Assembly (NCBI GenBank): GCA_024699395.1
Contig: JAILPU010000137.1
Span: 1 to 6,031 of the forward strand
Length of the DNA stretch: 6,031 bases
Source of the DNA: Lachnospiraceae bacterium
Lineage (GTDB): Bacteria; Bacillota; Clostridia; Lachnospirales; Lachnospiraceae
Reading direction: 5' to 3'
Part shown: in pieces, positions 5,511 through 6,031 of the stretch
Layout of the letters: the number at the start of each line of letters is the position of its first letter
Position numbering within the stretch: the first letter of the stretch is position 1
Translations under genes and position numbers: made by a program
Notes under the pieces: generated by a model
Told to the model about the DNA's origin: nothing
Databases searched by the model: none
The model's input: only the letters and a program-made list of their open reading frames with translations

Positions 5511-6001
5511 AATTGGATGTAGTTATGGCGGTGCCCGGGGAAGTACCTGCCACACAGGTAAGATTATCCTGGCACAGTGATACGCCGGAATGTGAATTAA
5601 AATACATGCCTGCCTACCTTAGCCCTAACTGGAGCGAATGCTCTGTAAAGGTATTAAAGGGGACCAAGGAAGGCTGCGAAAACTACATAGATATAGAAGA
5701 AAAGGATAAACCCTATTCTTATAAGGCGGTTCTTGTCGATCTTTTTCCCGATACGGAGTATGTATATAAGATTTCCGACAGGGAGACGGTGTCTAAGGAT
5801 CATGTACTGTTCCAGAAACAAAAGGGAACGGTATACAGATTTAAGACAGCGGGAATAGATAAGTGTTTTAACTTCGGATGGTTTGCGGATATTCATCTGG
5901 ATCCCGGGGAGAGAGTGAAGACCAAGTATCTTGACTGGATGACCCAAAAGCCCTGCACTGATTCCATTCTTTCCAATCATTGTAGCAGTTTGCAAAATTG
6001 A
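5507..6001 (+). CDS. Metallophosphoesterase with purple-acid-phosphatase N-terminal domain, interrupted
   Basis: The N-terminal part of a probable cytoplasmic metallophosphoesterase (no signal peptide). Residues 1 to about 114 form a fibronectin-III-like domain as found in front of purple acid phosphatases: VRLSWHSDTPE near the start and LFPDTEYVYKISD near 79-91, closing with YRFKTAG. The catalytic domain opens with FNFGWFADIHLDP, whose Asp128 and His130 fit the first metal-binding DxH motif. From about residue 145 (base 5940) the sequence stops resembling the family and ends at a TGA at 5999-6001, far short of the 350 or more residues expected. The missing GD motif is found on the opposite strand at 6029-5946, so the gene is broken by an inversion junction and the last 15 to 20 residues are not native. 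It starts with TTG inside a repeat array, with no clear promoter of its own. Confidence 0.75.
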   Translation: MQLDVVMAVPGEVPATQVRLSWHSDTPECELKYMPAYLSPNWSECSVKVLKGTKEGCENYIDIEEKDKPYSYKAVLVDLFPDTEYVYKISDRETVSKDHVLFQKQKGTVYRFKTAGIDKCFNFGWFADIHLDPGERVKTKYLDWMTQKPCTDSILSNHCSSLQN

Positions 6002-6031
6002 CAATATCACCGCTTAAAAGAATAAAATCCA
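5946..6031 (-). pseudogene. Inverted fragment of a metallophosphoesterase (GD motif region)
   Basis: Read on the minus strand from 6029, the frame gives DFILLSGDIVNFANCY then NDWKEWNQCRAF. This fits the second metal-binding block of metallophosphoesterases (strand, then GDxxN, Asp at 6008-6006 and Asn at 5999-5997). In an intact enzyme this would follow the DxH motif after a few dozen residues, and the DxH motif is on the plus strand just to the left. The frame stays open leftward to 5868 but is only the antisense of the plus-strand gene beyond about 5945. The fragment runs off the window to the right. It is either the next segment of the same gene turned round, or a second paralogous gene facing it. 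Confidence 0.6.

Noticed and set aside
5382..5522. 46-codon open frame overlapping the metallophosphoesterase start
   Set aside because: It has no ribosome site, is made of degenerate repeats and overlaps a better supported start in another frame.
5654..6010. 118-residue minus-strand open frame beginning at 6010
   Set aside because: It is in a different frame from the metallophosphoesterase-like minus-strand peptide and is mostly antisense of the plus-strand gene.

Overview
The window looks like a piece of a low-to-moderate GC Firmicutes chromosome, most likely a gut or rumen Lachnospiraceae. The grounds are strong purine-rich Shine-Dalgarno sites (AGGGGAG, AGAGGAG, GAGGGAG), the mix of families (family 1 sugar-binding lipoprotein, membrane-tethered LuxR regulator, chromosomal TraX, CPCC cysteine-rich domain) and AT-rich spacers. 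That placement is inference; there is no rRNA or marker gene. Both ends of the window cut genes.

Layout. Bases 1-1248 hold the 3' part of an extracellular solute-binding protein gene of an ABC sugar importer. Five bases later (1254-2837) comes a 527-residue membrane protein with two transmembrane segments around an extracellular domain and a C-terminal LuxR-type helix-turn-helix. The two form an operon that looks like a ligand-binding protein plus a one-component transmembrane transcription factor. Bases 2838-3221 are a 384-base non-coding region with a palindrome and a direct-repeat partner (candidate operators), an extended -10 promoter, a strong intrinsic terminator and a pair of 17-base direct repeats. 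Bases 3222-4232 encode an intact TraX-family membrane protein. Bases 4233-4448 hold a partial near-repeat of the traX 3' end, a GC-rich dyad-rich element and a promoter. Bases 4449-5276 encode a fusion of an alpha/beta-hydrolase-like domain with a zinc-ribbon-like CPCC domain. Bases 5277-5506 are a degenerate tandem repeat array (30-base then 39-base periods) whose last unit supplies the ribosome binding site of the next gene.

The last gene, from 5507, encodes the start of a cytoplasmic metallophosphoesterase with a purple-acid-phosphatase-type N-terminal domain. Its homology to the family stops at about 5945, just after the first metal motif. The next part of the same fold (the GD motif region) is then readable on the opposite strand, 6029 down to 5946. 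The gene is therefore interrupted by an inversion junction, either a real rearrangement or an amplification/assembly chimera. This is the least ordinary thing in the window.

No mobile element, CRISPR array, tRNA or rRNA is seen. Apart from the first two genes there is no clear functional link between neighbours; the other genes appear to be separate transcription units.
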